DNA from: VXYL01 sp963665195
GTDB taxonomy: Bacteria; Pseudomonadota; Gammaproteobacteria; Pseudomonadales; Azotimanducaceae
Assembly: GCA_963665195.1 (NCBI GenBank)
Contig: OY762070.1
Location: 310,001-374,000, forward strand
DNA: 64,000 nucleotides
Reading direction: 5' to 3'
Below, one piece after another: positions 61,528 to 64,000 of this stretch. The first letter of the stretch is position 1, and every line of letters begins with the position of its first letter. The notes under the pieces were generated by a model. The model ran no database searches. It was not told the DNA's origin and worked only from the letters and a program-made list of their open reading frames with translations. The translations under genes and the position numbers were made by a program.

Positions 61528-61926
61528 AAGGTGGGGTGCAAGGACCGCATAGCCAGGTCGGTCTCGAAATGAATACACTGGGGACAAGGCCAGCGCAGTT
61601 TCCATGGCCAGTGCATACCGCCAAGCGATGCGAGCGCCGGCGCGAATCAGGCCAAAGCGGGTACCGAATCGTGCGGCAAGGGGCCGCAGGCCTATGGTCT
61701 GGTGCTCCTCAGGCACGATGGTGACGACGGCCGTGTCGGCGTCGCGATCAAGGAAAGCTCTGAGCTGGAGAGCCATGGCGCTCTTGCCGGTACCACGGCG
61801 TCCGACCACGATCATCCTGTCTGACGTCTCGACCAGGGTGCGGTAGTCGGCAGTCTCGAGAAATGCGCGGCTGAGCATAGCCCCGTCGGCCTCAGCTCGA
61901 ATGTCACCAAGGGGGTTCGGGGTCAT
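61528..61926 (-). pseudogene. ATPase-nuclease gene, N-terminal part
   Basis: From the ATG at 61926: MTPNPLGDIRAEADGAMLSR, then Walker A MIVVGRRGTGKSAMALQL, then ARIAWRYALAMETALALSP before the frame enters the IS end and stops. This is the start of a Sll1717-type P-loop ATPase; the rest lies at 58126-59872. Repaired length would be roughly 715 aa. Confidence 0.75.
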
Positions 61927-62500
61927 TTGAGGAGTCGCAGCAAGGCGCGAGTGCTGCTGAGTGACCGCAATGACAGCATCGCAGCAGCTACGGTCATGTG
62001 CGGAACCGACAGATGGTTGGCGCTGCAGGTCTCCCGCTGGGCGCCCCGTCGCCTAGCGCGTACTGGCGGATGTTTCATCATGCCTACGAGCATTGGAAAG
62101 CACTCCGGGCGATAGAAGCACTCAACGGACCGTAACATGCGACCGTGCGTAAGGGCAAGGCCAAGTTGGCTGACAGTGGGCGCGGAAGGCGTCTTTCTCC
62201 TGGGCGGGCGGACGAGCGAGCACTGTAGGAGTTTGGCGTGTGGGAGCAACGGGTCGGGTGTGTAGGGTCGCGAGGAGGATCGGGGTCTTGCTGGATTAGG
62301 CTCGGGCGCGATGCCTGGCGAGCTCCGGTTTGGTGCCGGTGCAATGCAGTACCTCCGGGCTGTGACCATTGAGCGCACTGAGCGCTCGCACGGTGATCGA
62401 TGCACGGCGTCCACCCGCGGCCGGCCTGGCCTCACGCTGCCGTCGTGCCAGCACAGGCCATGCTTACGAAGGCACTGAAGGCGGAGCAACGGTCCGGTAT
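61927..62500. other. 574-bp region without a supported gene
   Basis: No frame has both start context and family resemblance. It lies between the interrupted ATPase gene and the sulfotransferase fragments and presumably carries the ATPase promoter, which I could not pin down. Confidence 0.5.
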
Positions 62501-62501
62501 G

Positions 62502-62580
62502 GGATGCCCACACGCCACATACCAGCGGCCAATATCATCTTCGTTGGGGTGCAGAAGTGCGGCACCACTAAGGACCTTCG
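62502..62580 (+). pseudogene. Sulfotransferase, N-terminal fragment
   Basis: NIIFVGVQKCGTTKD repeats the PAPS-binding start of the sulfotransferase 260 bases downstream (FIIVGAQKCGTTALWEYL). Nothing of the family follows it in any frame, so it is a truncated duplicate. Confidence 0.6.
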
Positions 62581-62762
62581 GGAGCGCCCCGGACCTCGAG
62601 GAGGGGGAAGCGTCGGCTGGGCGGGGTACCGCGCACGCATGCGTCCACTGGAATCACGGAGAGCGGCCGGCGGAGTGCTTCGAGCAGAGGCTCCCGCTTC
62701 CTGTGATAGAGGACGCGGCAGGCCATGCTCGCGGGCCAGCAAAATGTGCGGGAACGGCCGCG

Positions 62763-63514
62763 ATGGGACGCCGGAGACTAACCGTCGACTTCATCATCGT
62801 CGGAGCCCAGAAGTGCGGCACCACCGCGCTCTGGGAGTACCTCGCCGCCCCCCGCAGGTTGGCATGTCCTCGCCCAAGGAGGCGCACCTCTTCAGCCGGG
62901 CCGACTACAGCCCCCACTGGTCGCCGGCGTACATCGACGAGCTGTACGCCCCGTTCTTCAAGCACTGCGGCGGCGCGAAGCTCCGTGGCGAGGCCACACC
63001 CATCTACATGTTCCTGCCGGACGTGGCGGGGGAGCTCAAGCGCTACAACCCGGCGCTGAAGCTCATCGTCCTGTTGCGAGACCCGGCTGAGCGGGCCATC
63101 TCCAACTACTACATGCAACGGGCGGAAGGGCGGGAGCGAGCGCCACTGTGGAGAGCGCTGTTGGCCGAGCCTTGGCGGCTGTGGCGGTGCAAGGAGCCTC
63201 GGGGCAAGGGGTCGGCGTACCGGAGGCACAGCTACCGGGCCAGAGGCCTTTACAGCCTGCAACTGCGGAACATCTACCGGCACTTTCCGCCGAGACAAGT
63301 GCTCGTGCTGAGCAGCAGGGAGCTTCTGGAAGATCACGCCAGCGTGCTGCGGCGGGTCTTCGCCTTCCTTGGCGTCGAGGATGTCCAGATGCGGCCGCGC
63401 ATCGTGCTGTCTGGCGACCGGTTCGGCAAGCAGGATCATCCGCTCATCAAGGCGCTGCTACGAGCCAGCTACGTCTTCGAGAGGTGGCGAGCTCGCGGAC
63501 TGTACCGCCTTTGA
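62763..63514 (+). CDS. PAPS-dependent sulfotransferase with a frameshift
   Basis: Transfers sulfate from PAPS, probably to a surface glycan. ATG 62763: MGRRRLTVDFIIVGAQKCGT, with the 5'-phosphosulfate loop QKCGTTALWEYLAA. At a run of six C (about 62851-62856) the frame breaks; it resumes as PQVGMSSPKEAHLFSRADYS. The 3'-phosphate-binding motif IVLLRDPAERAISNYYM and a C-terminal FGKQDHPLIKALL follow. Adding one base restores about 250 aa. The C-run makes either a sequencing error or slippage plausible. Neighbours (glycosyltransferase-like gene) fit sulfated polysaccharide. Confidence 0.8.
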
Positions 63515-63531
63515 CGCCACCACTTTGGGCC

Positions 63532-64000
63532 TTAGCCATCGATCCATCGCCGGTGCAGTCCCAGCAGGTACGCTTCGAGGCGCTCCGCGAACGCCGCCAT
63601 TCGTGCGTTCTCCCCAGGCGTGCCGCCACGCGCCTTCATCCGGTCGCGCGTGCGGTCGGCGTAGTGCCTGATCCCCTCTGGAAGGTCCGAAGCCCGCTCG
63701 AGCTTGAAGATGCCCGTGTTGTGGACAACCATGACTTCTCTTGCGGACACGAACCCGCTGCATACGTCCAGCCACCGCACATGCAGGCGATGGGGCAGGA
63801 TGTGGAGCGGCCACCCTTGCCGCTGCAGGACCTCTACGGCAACCGCGAGAGGCGGCTGATCGAAGAATGCGTACCGGTTGATCGGTCCGAGCCGTGTGTC
63901 GCTCCGCAGGATGCGCGGCACCTCGTCGATCAGCTCCTCCCAGAGCGGCGCGAGGCCGCTGGCCCAAGGCGCGGTTACCACCCCCGCGTTGTAGTACGGA
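63532..64000 (-). CDS. Glycosyltransferase-like protein (5' end missing)
   Basis: C-terminal ~156 codons running off the right edge. YYNAGVVTAPWASGLAPLWE and FFDQPPLAVAVEVLQRQGWP resemble the N-A/S-G-V and D-Q-P-x-L motifs of nucleotide-diphospho-sugar transferases. Then HRLHVRWLDVCSG, VMVVHNTGIFKLE. It is convergent with the sulfotransferase (17 bases apart). Sugar and acceptor unknown. Confidence 0.55.
   Translation of the reverse strand, partial: PYYNAGVVTAPWASGLAPLWEELIDEVPRILRSDTRLGPINRYAFFDQPPLAVAVEVLQRQGWPLHILPHRLHVRWLDVCSGFVSAREVMVVHNTGIFKLERASDLPEGIRHYADRTRDRMKARGGTPGENARMAAFAERLEAYLLGLHRRWIDG

Noticed and set aside
59868..61535. Target-site duplication flanking the IS
   Set aside because: Bases next to either pair of candidate ends do not match, so I report the ends as uncertain.

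Overview
The window is a 64 kb piece of a high-GC, Gram-negative chromosome. Two large TonB-dependent receptors, a PspA/YjfI envelope module, a proteobacterial-type citrate synthase and a soluble PQQ sugar dehydrogenase point to a heterotrophic proteobacterium, most likely a gammaproteobacterium. That placement is inference, because there is no rRNA here. The only RNA gene I can support is a tRNA-Lys(TTT).

1-12.5 kb is mainly metabolic: a nucleotide-sugar 6-dehydrogenase running off the left edge, a TonB receptor, a SNF2/SWIM helicase, a MaoC-like hydratase, a single-chain acyl-CoA carboxylase (biotin carboxylase, biotin carrier and carboxyltransferase in one protein, broken by one frameshift) and gltA. 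A collapsed Phd/PIN toxin-antitoxin pair lies between the hydratase and the carboxylase. 12.6-21.3 kb holds an AAA ATPase, a sulfatase, a two-gene operon that resembles antiphage defence (a PHP-domain/ABC-type ATPase of the Ppl type plus an AlbA/HATPase protein) and a TlpA-like lipoprotein.

21.3-32.6 kb is an envelope-stress and polyamine module. On the minus strand are yjfI, pspA, two accessory genes and a RCK-type K+ channel, followed further along by a membrane-anchored spermidine synthase-like protein, a double DUF350 protein, a lipoprotein and speD. A plus-strand gene for an ABC-2/M1-peptidase-like fusion with a lost zinc site splits the two halves. 32.6-44.0 kb contains a decayed gene, an SDR oxidoreductase, the tRNA, a frameshifted TMEM175-like channel, an ATPase/TPR-repeat conflict pair, and a serine hydrolase, TonB receptor and cytochrome c/PQQ dehydrogenase.

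44.0-62.5 kb is an accessory island with much decay: toxin-antitoxin fragments, two ATPase-nuclease fusions (one split by an IS1380-like element), two decayed copies of the C-terminal part of the DISARM gene drmB, pairs of small membrane-protein genes, a class-3 lipase and an IS21 istB remnant. The last 1.5 kb returns to surface polysaccharide work, with a frameshifted sulfotransferase (plus a truncated copy) and a probable glycosyltransferase running off the right edge.

The best candidates for undescribed biology are the Ppl/AlbA operon, the ATPase/TPR pair with eleven near-identical repeats, and an unrecognised gene family present as one intact gene, one decayed copy and one fragment. A roughly 75-bp dispersed repeat occurs in two near-complete copies and one partial copy, close to genes that look truncated or decayed.
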